Below are positions 11,554 through 23,117 of a stretch of DNA of 64,000 nucleotides, in pieces. Numbering within the stretch: the stretch's first letter is position 1; each line of letters begins with the position of its first letter. The DNA comes from Hyaloperonospora brassicae (lineage: Eukaryota; Oomycota; Peronosporomycetes; Peronosporales; Peronosporaceae). The DNA is taken from contig CANTFL010001475.1 of assembly GCA_947650285.1 (NCBI GenBank), positions 1-64,000 of the forward strand, in the 5' to 3' direction. The notes under the pieces were generated by a model, which ran no database searches, was not told the DNA's origin, and worked only from the letters and a program-made list of their open reading frames with translations. A program made the position numbers and the translations under genes.

Positions 11554-12383
11554 AGACCCATAAAAAAACAGTGCAGCCCTTCCCTCGCTTGGTGTAAAGT
11601 AAACGGCCTCTGTTGGATCCGCAACTCGGAAGATGGTCTTCCTTAAATAATTCCGGCGCTTTGCAGCCTCCAGGCGTAGCGTTCCGTAAACGGTGGCGCA
11701 TGTCGGAGTAGCAGTGGTGACGGCTCGTTTAGCGCCGCCCTAGTAGGTAGGTCGGGAGAGAATATTAGCAAGGCGGTCGCTCACGTCCGTAATTTAGCGG
11801 CCGAGTGAGGACCGAGGAGGTGTTGCTTTAGAGACACCGTCAACACGAATTACGCTGGTCCCATGCGCACGATGTTAAGCGCTGCCCGAGAGCAGACCGC
11901 TACCCGATCGTATTTGGCGCGGGTTAGCATATGACCGCCCAGATCGTGGATCCAGGGGTTATTGCTCTGTTGACAGGTGAGTCAGAACCGCTGGATTGCG
12001 AGGGGAACTCGTCGCCTCCGAGTGGCCTCCGTGGAAAAGTGTGTTATTACGACAGTACGAAGTCCTCCCCTTCCCACCAGCTATCTGCCCGTTCGAGCAG
12101 AGTCGACGATTGACCTACACCCCACGTCGTCAAGCTGTCTAGTTGCGCTGAGGTAGGTGCTAGCAATACGCCAGGATCCTGCGGCAGCGCCTGTTGTGTG
12201 GAGCGGCCGCCGCTAGACCCCTCCCGCCGGTTAGCCTGCGCCGGTGTAATATACGGAGCAATACCCGAGGGCCCTCTTCGCAAATCCCAGACCCGCAAAG
12301 CATCAGAATACTTGTCATGACGCTGCTTAAGTTTCTATATGGCATGCTTCGTACGTTGAGTCTTGACAGCAACCAAAAAAATA

Positions 12384-13992
12384 TTAGTACAATCCCCCGG
12401 CCTGTCGGGGTGTCACGAGCAGGCCTGGGTTGACCTTGTGGCGCATGTTGTCGGTCTTCGTCGCATGCTCCCAAAGCAAGTTCTTGCATAAATTATTCAA
12501 CTCCTTCTCCGCCCACCTAGGTAAGTCAAAGACGCTCGCCGTAAAGAGAAATAAGGGAAGATCAATGGAGTTCAGGATGAGGACCCTGTTCTCCACGCTA
12601 GTCGCCACACGCGTCGCAGTGAGTAAGCGGGTGCTAAATCGTCCGAATTTGCTGAGCCCAATTTTTGTTGGTCAACTGCCCGGTCCCGATCTCATACCCA
12701 AGGTTTAAGTTGGTCGCGCCGTAAGGCACCGTATCGAATCCTGCATAGCTCGCGACGGAGACGGCACGGTTCAAAAAGAGAAGTTTGCTCTTGGCTGGTT
12801 GCACATGGAAGCCGGACACATCCCCAAAGGCCTGGAAGATACCGAGAGTATGGGGAATGTGTTGCGCCTTGTATAAGAATAGCATTGAATAATCGACAAA
12901 TGCCGAAAAGAGATGAGTCTGATCTGTCCCCCAGGAACGGGTAATCCGGTAAGAGACGGGTCTTGCTCAAGGACAAGCCCTAAAACCTTTACGACTAGTA
13001 AAAGGAGAAGAGGCGCCAGCGGGAAGCCTTGGCGGATACAGGAGCGCACCGGGAGCGCCGCTTACAGATCCCCGTTAACAACGAAACTCGCTGTCGTGCC
13101 GGTGTGGATCCGACAGATGAAGTCGAAAAATTGTTCAGAGAAACTGAATAAGCGGAGATTCTCATATAAAAAATCTCGGTCCATCGTATCGTAAGCCTTC
13201 CGAAAGTCCAGTAATAGGATACAGCGACTGTCCTTCGCCGGCAAATCGGGTTGCTCCATCGCTGTTGTTAGCTGGGTCATCATCATCATCACCGTCTTAG
13301 TTATACGGCGTCCGTGAACAAAACCTTGTTGAGAGTCGCTAATGACGCGAGGTAAACACATCTGAACCCTCGTAGCGAGCACTTAAGCAAACAGATTGTA
13401 CCCAGCTTGTAACAGTGATATCGGTCGGTAGTCCATGGCGTCGTCGGAATCCCCTTTCTTCATCAGCGAAATAATTAGCCGATAGAAAGGATGGGGGTAA
13501 ATCGGCCCCCGCAAGAATTTGGTTGCCGATAATCACCAATGCCGGCACCATCAGCGCCGCAGTGTCTTTGAATAAATCATTGTTAAGCCCACCAGGACTC
13601 GCCACTTTATAGCGACTATGCCCTCTAATTTCCGACAGCACCTCGGCCTCCGTGATCGGTAACAGCAGGCGGTAATTGTCAAGAAGAGTGAGCAATTGCG
13701 TCGGTGTAATTGTCGCAAACGCACGTATCGCCTCGGGCAACGAACCCACTGGCTCCGTGCGATGGATGGAGCTTAACACGGACGCCCAATCCGACGCAAA
13801 TTTATCGTCCAGGGACATATGCCGCTGGAAAGCGTGCCCATATTGTACCGTCAAAGAGGAGGCATGCTGGCCCCGTTCCCAATTGGCGACCCGTTTGTAA
13901 GACCAGCGAAGACGCTCGGCTGATCGCTCATATTGGTCCCCAAGCCGCTCTAAATGCGCTCCCCTCAGATCATCCACGTCGGCCGATTTCAC
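12384..13992 (-). pseudogene. LINE B reverse transcriptase (broken)
   Basis: RT domain over at least three frames. The N-terminal part is at 13992-13339, with SPGGLNNDLFKDTAALMVPA. Motif A, CILLLDFRKAYDTMDRDF, is at 13382-13062. The motif C region is around 12886-12900 and the connection segment ILNSIDLPLFLFTASVFDLP at 12608-12384. At motif C the expected FVDD reads FVDY followed by Ser, so the second catalytic aspartate is lost. Confidence 0.85.
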
Positions 13993-14504
13993 TGACGCCG
14001 TTTAGAAGAGCCTCCTCCCACGCTATTGAATTTTCGATACAAAGCATTTGCGCCGCCGCTTTTCCACCTCCCCACCACTGTGAGACATCGAACGCACCGA
14101 TGCACTGTGGTGTCCCAGGACTGAACAGTAGAAGCATAACCCACCCTCAATGTTACCAATTCCCATAATAAATCCCGTAGGACCCGTCCGGCTAAGCCTA
14201 TCGGATGGGATACACCGCTCGCGCTCTGCTGGGGTTTGAAGGGCGGGGTCGTCGGATCCTTAAAAAAAGGACCACTTGCTGATGATTAGAGTATAGGGGT
14301 GGAGGAGCGGGTGACACCCAGAGAATCTATGATGCCCATAGGCCGGGCACGTAGAAATGGTCGATCCGACTGTCCGTGCCGGCATCCCAGTAGGTGTAGT
14401 GATTCGTCAGATCCTCCTCCTCTCCTTCCGCATGGTCACGCATGAGGCAGGCATCACTCAGCCTAGACGCCGTTAATAACATTTCCAGCACCGGGCTTTC
14501 TGTC

Positions 14505-14990
14505 CTACTGGCTGTTCGGTACCTCAGTCGGTCTAATTAAGGACTCTTCACACAGTTGAAGTCTCCGAGCAAGGCCGTTTTTCCAGGCATCAAATTTCAC
14601 TCGTGAAGACTCGTAAAAAGCTTCTCGCTCCCCCCGAAGGCTAGGAGCGTACACATTTCGAAAAAAGATGTCCTGGAACTTAACGAACATGGCGCGAAAA
14701 TTCCATTTGGATTCATTCCGAGCAACGGCCTCGGTCGTGACAGTCGGAGTGAGTAAAATGGCCACACCACTCGTCTTCGAGGATCCCACCGTCCAAAAAG
14801 GCATGGACGCCTGACTCGAGTCGTGCTGTGTTCCCCATACCATTCGCCATTCCTGCCTGAGTTCGGCTGCTTCCTCGACGCTAGTGACATGAGTTTCTTT
14901 AATTTACCACACGAGAGGTCGGGAACTCACCGGAGTCCAACGCCAAGCTGCCATTCATTGAGCCCGTTTGTCTGTAGTGAAGCCTATGAC
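14505..14990 (-). pseudogene. LINE B endonuclease fragment
   Basis: Part of an APE-type endonuclease at the start of ORF2. A KETHV segment near 14890 corresponds to QETHV with the catalytic Glu in LINE A. It is followed by SSKTSGVAILLTPTV and FVKFQDIFFRNVYAPS. The N-terminus with the NVRG motif is not found in this copy. Confidence 0.7.
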
Positions 14991-15499
14991 ATTTTAGGAC
15001 AGTATCCGCTGGTCCGCTGCAAGTTGACGCGGCCGGCGAGAGGTATACCCCATGAGGGTATGAAGAAAAGCACTGCGTCCGTACGCGTCCGCTCGTGAGA
15101 GCGTCGAACGTTCGGAGCGCGTTGTGAGGGGTGCTTGTGGAAATCCCTTAGTACAAGAGTGGGGGGTCTCCTCCAAACGAGTGAGCCCGGATTAGAAAGA
15201 AGCTCTACTGCCACCCAACCAGCCTGAGGGTCGGACAAGTAATTGACCGGTAGAGCTGATTCGTGCGCAACAGGCGAATATGGGAACGGAGCATATCGGA
15301 CACACGCGAAGCCGCAGGGACACCCTCCGCAAGCGCAGCGATCTCTCGAGCGTAGACAAACGCGCACACCAAATGTTGGCTCCGCTGGGGGCGCCTCTGG
15401 GGATCTCATAATCGGAGCAGATCGTTGCCCTCATAATGTTGGGCCCTCAATACTTTTCAATCATCGGAACTGATCATAAGCGGTGATAGAAAGGTGGAA

Positions 15500-18400
15500 T
15501 CGGTGTGGTGCTGCGTGTTGCTTTTTCAGCGATCGAGCCAACTTAGTGTCGACGAACTGAGGGTTTTTCTCGGTACCGCCAAATTCCATCCTCCAAAATA
15601 GCCGCGCCTACTCTCTGCCATCCACTGGACGAAGACGGACAGATCCAGGATCCGAAGAAGCTCACCGGGAAATGTAAAACGCTTGACCAGGCATAGTAAG
15701 TGGCCGGGCGCCTGACTGGCGACTCGCTGCCACTCCGACGTCGAGCTGCTAGCTGTGGGAAACGGAATCTGGAGTAGGTTAGGCCACGCCAATTCCAACA
15801 TCTCCCATTCTGCTGCTCAGTCTGTTAGGTCGATGCGCTCTTCCGCATCAGCACCCAGTAGAGGCGGAGGCCCTGGTTCTCGCCTCCCTTTCTTATCCAC
15901 CACCCCCTGAGCCGTATCTGGCGCTACCGGATGCTCCGATATCTGCGGGATGGAAGACGTAGCAAGCGACGGATTACGGTCGGCTGGGGAGGAGGTCTCA
16001 TCCCCGCTGGTGGCGCTAGAGGGGCCGGTGAACAGAAAAACTGCCGATCGACCAGAGCTAGCGCCCGGCACTCCGCTGGACCGTCATTACTACCAATCGT
16101 AGGTAACGCATCCATTGGCGTATCCATCAACCCCAGTAACTCCTCGTTGTGTCCAGGAGCCGTGAACCTAGGCGGTATCGCCTCCCCTGTAGAAGGCCTC
16201 GCAAGGGGACCGGACTTTGGACGCCCTCGGGGTGCTATCTCCTCGGCCAGATCGGGCAGAAGACTGGAGTCCCCTGAGTGACTAAAAGTGGAATCGTGAC
16301 GATCCTGGTAAAGCACAAGGAGAGGAGGGCGCCAAGGATCATCGATCTTAGTCGCGATGGCCGCATCCATAAACGCCATCATACCCAACGGATATTACGT
16401 TGCCGTCACAACCCTACGCCGATGACGGGTCACAGTTGTAGGAGAAAATTTGCGACAGAGCCAAGGTGTGGATCTCGCCCGTCAAAAAACTCGACAACAA
16501 AGATTGTCCGTTGTATAAAAGTGGCCGCCATGCTGACCAGATCACAGCCTCCCCATGTGCCCTGACCCACCATGACCGTCCGTGATGACGGATTCGCAGA
16601 ATAATCCTCAAAGTACCAACGCAGTTGCGTGGATGATTCCTTGTGGGTCATTTCAGGCCAATCTCGGCCGACGACAGCTAGAGCGTGGACCCAACGATCA
16701 TGAGCGATTTGATCCTCCATGTCCAGCAAGCTTGACAACTTAATCCGTGTTAGAATGGCTGTCAGCAGCTTCAAACGACTATCGGGCCATCTAGAGCCGC
16801 GTCCGTTGCTGCTTGGGATATAGCCATGGCCAGGCAATTACGAGTAGCCGGAATGATAACCTGATGTAGCCCTAGTTGGGACGCCATACCCGAGACGTCC
16901 GAGGGGGGCGGTTGCCCGCGCAGTAAGCGGCAGCAGAACGTTTTGCGGAAGACTCACGTCCGCAACAATTTTGTGGAAACAACCACGCTCCCGACGATTA
17001 TAAATCAGCAACACTGGCCCCGTCGAGCGCGGAGCCGACCCGCTCCCAGCCCCTGCAACTTTCCGGGACTGCTCCAAAGACGTGAGCAGCGGGCGCGAAC
17101 CCGCCTCATCCGATGCGACCTCCGTCATAATTGGCTCATCGGCTACTTGGGAAGGCAGTTCCCTGTTCGCTGCCGTTGCAGCCGGGCCCTCCTTCGTCTC
17201 CCCGACGAAATTCTCGTTGTCCTCGTACAAAATAACATACCCTCCGGACTTCCCGAATAGGATTCTCGCGCCTACTCGTCCCAAGGTCACTGAAGATCGC
17301 CCTCGCGAGCGTCCCTTTTTTTTAATGCTTCTGTGAGATAAGGGTGCGACGCCGACGGACGCGAATCCGGTTGAATATAGGCAAAATTTTCCACTGGTTC
17401 AGCTTGAGGAGCACTACTGATACGCTGACTCTCTTTCGAAGAAACAGCAGCAGGGGGGTGCCGACACACTACTACTCTCAGGCGGAATAACTGCCGCCTG
17501 AGACAGCTCCTCCGCAGCCGTCTGGAGCGCCTAAACGTCTCGCCGCCATCTCCTTTATTTCCGCTAAACTGCTAAAAGGCCGGGCAAGATCTTCGAGAAC
17601 TTAGACATCCCCTTCCGTCACGACAACTTCACCGAGCCCGCGTAGCTGAAGGTAGGCAAAGGTGCACCTCGCTAGGGTATGACCTAGGTGTCCACATTGG
17701 AGATACTGCAGACGACGGTCGACATCCGGATGCTTCACAATAATGGTCATCCCGAATCATAGTATCCGACAAACGCCGTCGAGAAAAGTTGGGCAACCAG
17801 CGAGCTTAAAAAGTAAATCGCCATATCGTTGACGTCCTGGAACAGGGGTATGGTTGTCTAGGTCCTCTAAGAAAAAGTCAGTCGGGATCGTTTCTTTAAA
17901 AAAAGCCGCAATCCTGTCCACGTCGACAAACCGCGTCAAATTGTGGAGATGGACAGTGTACTCCACCCGCCGCATTTGGGACAGACCATTGAGCCACCGC
18001 TGCCTGTTCCATACCGGGTCGGCCTCTACCCGGTGGGCATTATGGAGCCGTTATATCCGTCCCGAAAAAGGCACGTGCACCTCCGCATGCCGCTCGGCCG
18101 TATCTCTGGTAAAGAAGTAGAAGTGGAGCGACTTCGTTACTTGGTCATAGCTTATATCATTTGTCTGGCGAAGCATGCTATGAAGAGCTGGTAAATCGAC
18201 CCGTGCTAGCTCGGCCGATTCCAGGATCATCTCGGTGATCGCCTGCAAGCTCTGTCGGCTGACGCAGACACCTCGGGAGCGATCAAGTTGCAGAATCAAT
18301 TCCCCTTCCACCTGAGCCTGAATCGTATACACCAGCCAGAGTCACTCCTCACTGCGGATGATATGCGGAATAAAAAGAGGCATAGTTCGGCATGCGATGG

Positions 18401-19455
18401 TACATTCGACTAAAATAAGTACAATCGCCCATTAATCGTCTGGCCCGTGCGGAATTGGGTTTGTCCCGCCGGGGCCTGCGGCAATGCACATACAGCTCTG
18501 AGCTGCGCGATGTCCACCCCTGAGAACACAGCGGGATTAAACATAAATTCCTCATGTGTCTCTGCTCGTGGAGGCACAGAAGCCGCCGAGGAACTCTGGC
18601 CGCCGCGAACAACTGCAGCCCATTGGCATAGAACCGGCGCTTGCGCCCACTTATACTGGCTCGCCAGTCGGCGAACTATCTCTCGAGATACTCATTTCGT
18701 GGTGCAAATCTCCCGCACATTGGCCGATGCCAACCGTTTCCAGCCCTCAAAACGTCCGGTATTCGTGACAAACGCCTGCTCAAACAGGCCGAGTAAACTG
18801 TTCGCCTCTGCCGCCGTAAGCGTTGGGAAACGTTGCCGCGTGCAGGCAATACCTCGGAAACCACCGGTACTGCCGCGTAGGCCTCCGCAAACAGCTGCCG
18901 GATCGTGTTGGTCCAGGCATCGATATGGCCGCCGTGTGGAGACTCTTTCATGTCCCCAAACAATGCCGTAAACATCTCCGCCGAAGAAGCCCGCATGGCG
19001 GGGGCCTGGTAAAGAGAAATATATGGCGACAGGCCGTCGGCCAGGTCCGACTGTGTTCCAATTTGTGGCACGGATGATCCGGGCCCGGTTGGGCCCTTTT
19101 GGGCGAACATCCCTGGAGTTGACGACTCTTCTGGCACTTCGCGGGGGGGGGTCGTCACCAGCGGAAAGTCTCTGCCTGGTACACCGAGCCGCACGCCGTC
19201 TTGACCAAACGCATCACGCGCGACCGCACCCGCCGGGCCCCGGTGATCGGTAGGGTTCGCCCCAGGGAGCTGGGATGAGACCGACGCGCAGGTGCCCGAC
19301 CCAGCCGCCACTCCCGGCGGAGTCGCTCGGCCCGGCTTGCCGCCCATGTGCGCGACGTTGGCTCCGGAAACAGTCGATGAAAGCATTCCGTCGAGGGCGG
19401 GTGTTCCACTCGGGTCATCCCCACCTCCCGGATGTGGGGGTTCGCACGGCGCCAT
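15500..19455 (-). pseudogene. LINE B ORF1: zinc knuckle and OTU-like protease
   Basis: ORF1 is read from the ATG at 19455 in several frames. The N-terminal 260 residues are Pro/Gly/Ser-rich (19455-18676). A gag-like part follows, including YTVHLHNLTRFVDVDRIAAF near 17970. A single zinc knuckle at 17664-17705 has its first Cys replaced by Tyr (YLQCGHLGHTLARC). After an acidic linker comes the OTU-like protease (16280-16860). The C-terminal part, to about 15500, matches the end of ORF1 in LINE A. Numerous frame breaks; no product is expected. Confidence 0.7.
16280..16860 (-). pseudogene. OTU-like cysteine protease domain, LINE B ORF1
   Basis: Read 5' to 3' on the minus strand. At about 16850-16800 one frame gives PATRNCLAMAISQA, the OTU nucleophile segment with Gly changed to Arg. 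At about 16580-16510 there is GQGTWGGCDLVSMAATF, the WGG helix typical of OTU proteases. At about 16330-16280 there is PPLLVLYQDRHDSTFS, the terminal segment with the catalytic His. The order and spacing (about 180 residues) fit the OTU fold. The assignment comes from motif recognition without a profile search. Confidence 0.6.
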
Positions 19456-19545
19456 AGCGCCAGGTCGCAGCCTGCTGTGAGCCAACGATAACGATTTATA
19501 CTTCTCTTTGATCCGATAGAATCTCTGCGTCGCAGATTCGGGAGT

Positions 19546-19561
19546 GAGCTGGTACCAATAA
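19546..19561. repeat. Target-site duplication of LINE B, right copy
   Basis: GAGCTGGTACCAATAA, pairing with 10531-10546 (15 of 16 identical). It marks the 5' boundary of LINE B. Confidence 0.9.
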
Positions 19562-20037
19562 AGCCGACGTGCCTTTGTAAAAGTCGCTATTTAGTCCATC
19601 AGGCCCAGCATATTTATGGCGACTTAGGGCTGATATAGCTTGGAGGACGTCCGCTTAGGAGAAATTTGCCATTAAGGCGTGATTGGCGAAAAAAGACAAC
19701 CGGCGTTCAGTAGTTATCGTGGCAACGCTTGAATCTCACGCCGGGGATCTGGTAACGACACCCTTAGATGAACGCAGCCGAGAATAGGTGACCACTTCGA
19801 GGCAAATTTCGCAGCCACGCTCATATTGCGGTCAAAAGCGAAGCCGTATAAGTTGTCAACTCGAGACTCGATTTGATCGCGTTTCCAGTCGGCGACGCAC
19901 ATAAAAGACCACCTCAGGCGGGCGGTAGTGCGTTCGAGGCCCTGCCCGATCCGGATCACATGCAGTTGACGAAGTTCTTTAACGTCAGATGCTATCCATT
20001 GATGTCGCGCAAGGAATTGACGCCGGTTGCGCTGCAA
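19562..20037 (-). pseudogene. LINE A ORF2, region before RT
   Basis: Encodes the linker and RT N-terminus. TTARLRWSFMCVADWKRDQ and FDRNMSVAAKFASKW align with the same region of LINE B (13992-13750). A further frame near 19600 has AGPDGLNSDFYKGTSALLVP, the RT segment at which LINE B inserted. Confidence 0.75.
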
Positions 20038-20389
20038 CAGTTCGGTTTTATGACAATATTTCCGTTGCTGCGTACGTTTGCGTACTCGTCGGATGCACTA
20101 TATACACGTAACTGTAGTCACGTCCCAGTGTAAAACGGATGCTGTTTGCCCTACAAACTAAATTGACCATCTTCTCGAAGAGTTCGGAGACAACCCGGTC
20201 GGGCTGACTGGCCTGAATGGGGTAGGACACTGCTCGTTCTCTAGTGTGATGCAGAGGACGTCTCTGAACGCGAAGCTGGAGCTCGACTTCTTGATGGTCA
20301 GAAGCACACGGCGGCGTACGGACTGCAACCCAGCATTCCTGTGAAGACCAACTTCGATGCACGTAGAAGCGATCAATCCTACTGGCTGG

Positions 20390-21148
20390 CTACCCCAACC
20401 AGTACGTAAAGTGATCCACAAGACTGTCCGCATCATCATCGTCTGCGTGGGTGCGAAGCACCCTGGCGTCAGCCCAAGCATGCTGGTCTGGCAACGCTTC
20501 CAGCGCCATACTCTCCGGTCTACTTGAAGGAGGAAGCCCCAAGCGATCGAGCAGAGTACTTTGCACACAGTTAAAATCGCCAACAACCAACGATCTCGCA
20601 CTGGTGAAATTCCACCGGGACAGCTCAGAATAAAACTGTTCGCGGGCAGGCCTAAGTGAAGGGGCATCTACATTTAGGAGAACCAGGTCATTGATAGAAA
20701 CGGCAATAGACCTCGTATTCCAGAGTTCCTGTCTCCACGCCGTTGCCTTTTTTGCTGTCTCAGGTGTCAGTTACTTTGCCCATTCTCAAGCCCGTGCGGG
20801 TCCAGTACTCCAGTACGATAGAGGCGGGTAAGCGATAGATCGTTGTTTCCCCCACAATGTTGCCCACTTTAAGATTAACGCTTGAGCTTCTTCGGAGTCC
20901 GAAACGTGGGTTTCTTGAACACAACACGCCTCAGAGCGTTCACTAACCGGCCGACTGCGCCAAGCAGACATCCAGCTGGCGCGCACACTGTGTGTAAATC
21001 CACGCACATTCTGAGTAACAAATTTGGTGCTAGCCGTTCCCGACGAATGACTAGACACTTCATCGATCCTGGAACGTGACCACCGATAATATCGCACTCC
21101 TCCCAAACGCGTCCGCTTGCTGGATATCATCCTCGCGAAAATGCCCAT
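20390..21148 (-). pseudogene. LINE A ORF2 APE-type endonuclease
   Basis: N-terminal FVTQNVRGFTHSVRASWM and CVQETHVSDSEEAQAL (catalytic Glu in QETHV) lie at 21148-20786. VVGDFNCVQSTLLDRLG (catalytic GDFN) follows at about 20590-20540 in another frame. These are the hallmark motifs of the endonuclease that nicks the target for LINE insertion. Interrupted by frameshifts. Confidence 0.8.
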
Positions 21149-21384
21149 CTAGGTCCGAATGAAAGCTGCCCTTAGTACAAAAGCAACTACTGAGCTCCAG
21201 CCGGAGTGAGAGCGTCAGCAAAAACGTACAACAGCGCACCGATTCGCTTCTTGAGCATCGATGGGATACAAGGCTGATTTGTAGTGCGGTTTTTTTGAAG
21301 CAGCTGCAAGTGACGCCGTAACAACTTCGTAGGCGAAGCAACTTCGCTGTGGCTGTCAGCTAAAGCTGTGATCTCCGCGTCGAA

Positions 21385-22931
21385 TTAAAGAGCACAAACA
21401 AGATGATGACTGAACCGGACCTTATTGCGCGGGTCACACAGTTTCAAAATGTTGTCTGCAGCGTAGTTAAGCTTTCGTAATCTGGACCAGTCGTTCCCCC
21501 AGTCTAGTAAAGTGGGTAAGTGGGGTAGTGTAGCTCGATACGTAATGCTTCCAACCATTGATCGAGCCAAACATGGATCGGATGATCTTGGGCCTGGTCG
21601 CGATATATTCGAAGCCCGACCAGGGGGTACTCCTGACGCCAGCCAGTGGTCCAGTGGACTAGGACTTGGACATTAAGGCTGTCCAGAATCTCACCCGTAA
21701 AGTCGAAACGTCTCACGTGATAAAGTAAAGGCTGGGTATCGTGTGCTGCTGTGGCAGTCCAACTTGAAGTTGAGCCGTGAGCCTGAGGAACAGGGGTAGC
21801 TGCAGTTGTCGGCCATGCTGAATCAAGAGCGTGCCAGACCGAAGGCCAGTCGTCCCTGTCGATAAGACTGTCGGAGAAATGATCGTGGATCGATTCGACG
21901 ACGTCACCCATGTCGTCCGCGTTCAGGATATTGGCGATGTGCTTCTGACAGACCAGAGGCGCCTCCAGCGCAAGATCCTCCAAACTGGAGTCATGTCCAC
22001 GCTTTCGCGGCTTCACAGTCGAGAGCTGGTTAGTGCCCGCAATAGCAGACGCGGTAACAACAATTTGACGGGACCCGGCGACGAAAGGGATGTGAGCAAG
22101 ATGGTCCTCACGGACAACTATTTCTCGCTCTGTGCTCCAAGAAGAATCCTCTGAACGTGGTGAAAGCGCTGTGCCGTGTGAGGTGCTGAACAGGGTGTAT
22201 CGGACCGAGTCCGTTTGCCCGGAAGAATCCGACAAAAGGTCCGAGCCGGCTAAAACACCAGCCAATTCCGGAAGGTCCATTCCAGGCGTCGACCGGAGCA
22301 TCGCTGAGTAATGCCGACCATAAAACCGTAAGGCAAGCGGAGGACTGACCATGTCTACTGCCTTGGACGCTTGTAACTCGGCGATGCATTCGGCCAAGGT
22401 CAGGTGATATTCCCGGACTGTCTCGACGGCCCGATTATTCTTCGTGACTACGGCCGCACTAAACTTCCGGCATCCGTGAACTTGCTCACCCGTCCCACCA
22501 ACATGAAAACAAAAATATCCTGTTGCAAAAACATGGACACCATACACAAGGTATCACCCCCGTTCTAGTCCGGCACACCGATGATTGACGTGCGATCCGA
22601 GGGTGTATGAGAATGACGAGCAAGTAATACCGGAATAAGGCTGCTGGTTCCTTTACTGACATATGCGACCAGCCCCGCTCGACATTGTGGAGAGTCTGGA
22701 CTCTCTCGTCATGAAAGTAGTTGTCTTCTAAATGGATAAGACCCGCCAACGCGATCCTTCGTTTAATAGAAGCCGTCATACGTTCCAGATCCGTACTTCC
22801 CCCGTCAAGTCCGCGTCGGCAAAAGCCTGCGCCACGGCCATAGCCATACAGTTACCGGTAGCCGGAGTGACTGCTTCCCTTAACCCTAATATACGCTCTA
22901 GGCTGCGTATATCGGTCGGGTCTCTATTAGA
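21385..22931 (-). pseudogene. LINE A ORF1 C-terminal part with OTU-like protease
   Basis: From 22931 down, one frame reads AVTPATGNCMAMAVAQAFAD, with the candidate nucleophile Cys at 22848-22850. A frameshift leads to the central part, whose WGG-like segment lies near 22500-22560. The 347-codon frame 22547-21504 contains PPLALRFYGRHYSAML with the candidate catalytic His at 22311-22313. That order (GNC, WGG, HY) is the OTU protease pattern over about 180 residues. The remainder matches the end of ORF1 in LINE B. ORF2 begins about 240 bp further on, so the protease belongs to ORF1. Broken by frameshifts. Confidence 0.65.
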
Positions 22932-23110
22932 GTATGTATGTATGTATGTATGTATGTATGTATGTATGTATGTATGTATGTATGTATGTATGTATGTATG
23001 TATGTATGTATGTATGTATGTATGTATGTATGTATGTATGTATGTATGTATGTATGTATGTATGTATGTATGTATGTATGTATGTATGTATGTATGTATG
23101 AATGTATGTA
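22932..23110. repeat. (ATGT)n microsatellite, right block
   Basis: About 45 pure units of TATG directly next to the 5' end of LINE A. It is the same motif as the block at 6695-7106 on the other side of LINE A, which suggests one original microsatellite that was split. Confidence 0.97.
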
Positions 23111-23117
23111 TGACTGC

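Larger units (their letters stand above)
10547..19545 (-). mobile_element. LINE B, complete 9-kb element nested in LINE A
   Basis: The element spans 8999 bp between the duplicated 16-mers. In its own 5' to 3' direction (minus strand) it has a short 5' UTR, ORF1 (about 19455-15500) and ORF2 (about 15000-10950) with endonuclease, RT and zinc-binding parts, then a 3' UTR whose end matches LINE A. No poly-A tail is visible. Many frameshifts and stops, and a damaged RT active site, show it is dead. Its insertion into A gives the relative age: A first, B later. Confidence 0.85.
19546..22931 (-). mobile_element. LINE A, 5' segment
   Basis: The upstream half of LINE A: end of ORF1 with the OTU-like domain, ORF2 endonuclease, and RT N-terminus up to the LINE B insertion. 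At the 5' end it is cut within ORF1, just before the OTU domain, and passes straight into (ATGT)n. Everything upstream of this point in LINE B (N-terminal region, zinc knuckle) is missing. That is typical of 5' truncation in target-primed reverse transcription. Without B and the solo LTR, element A is about 6.4 kb. Confidence 0.85.
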
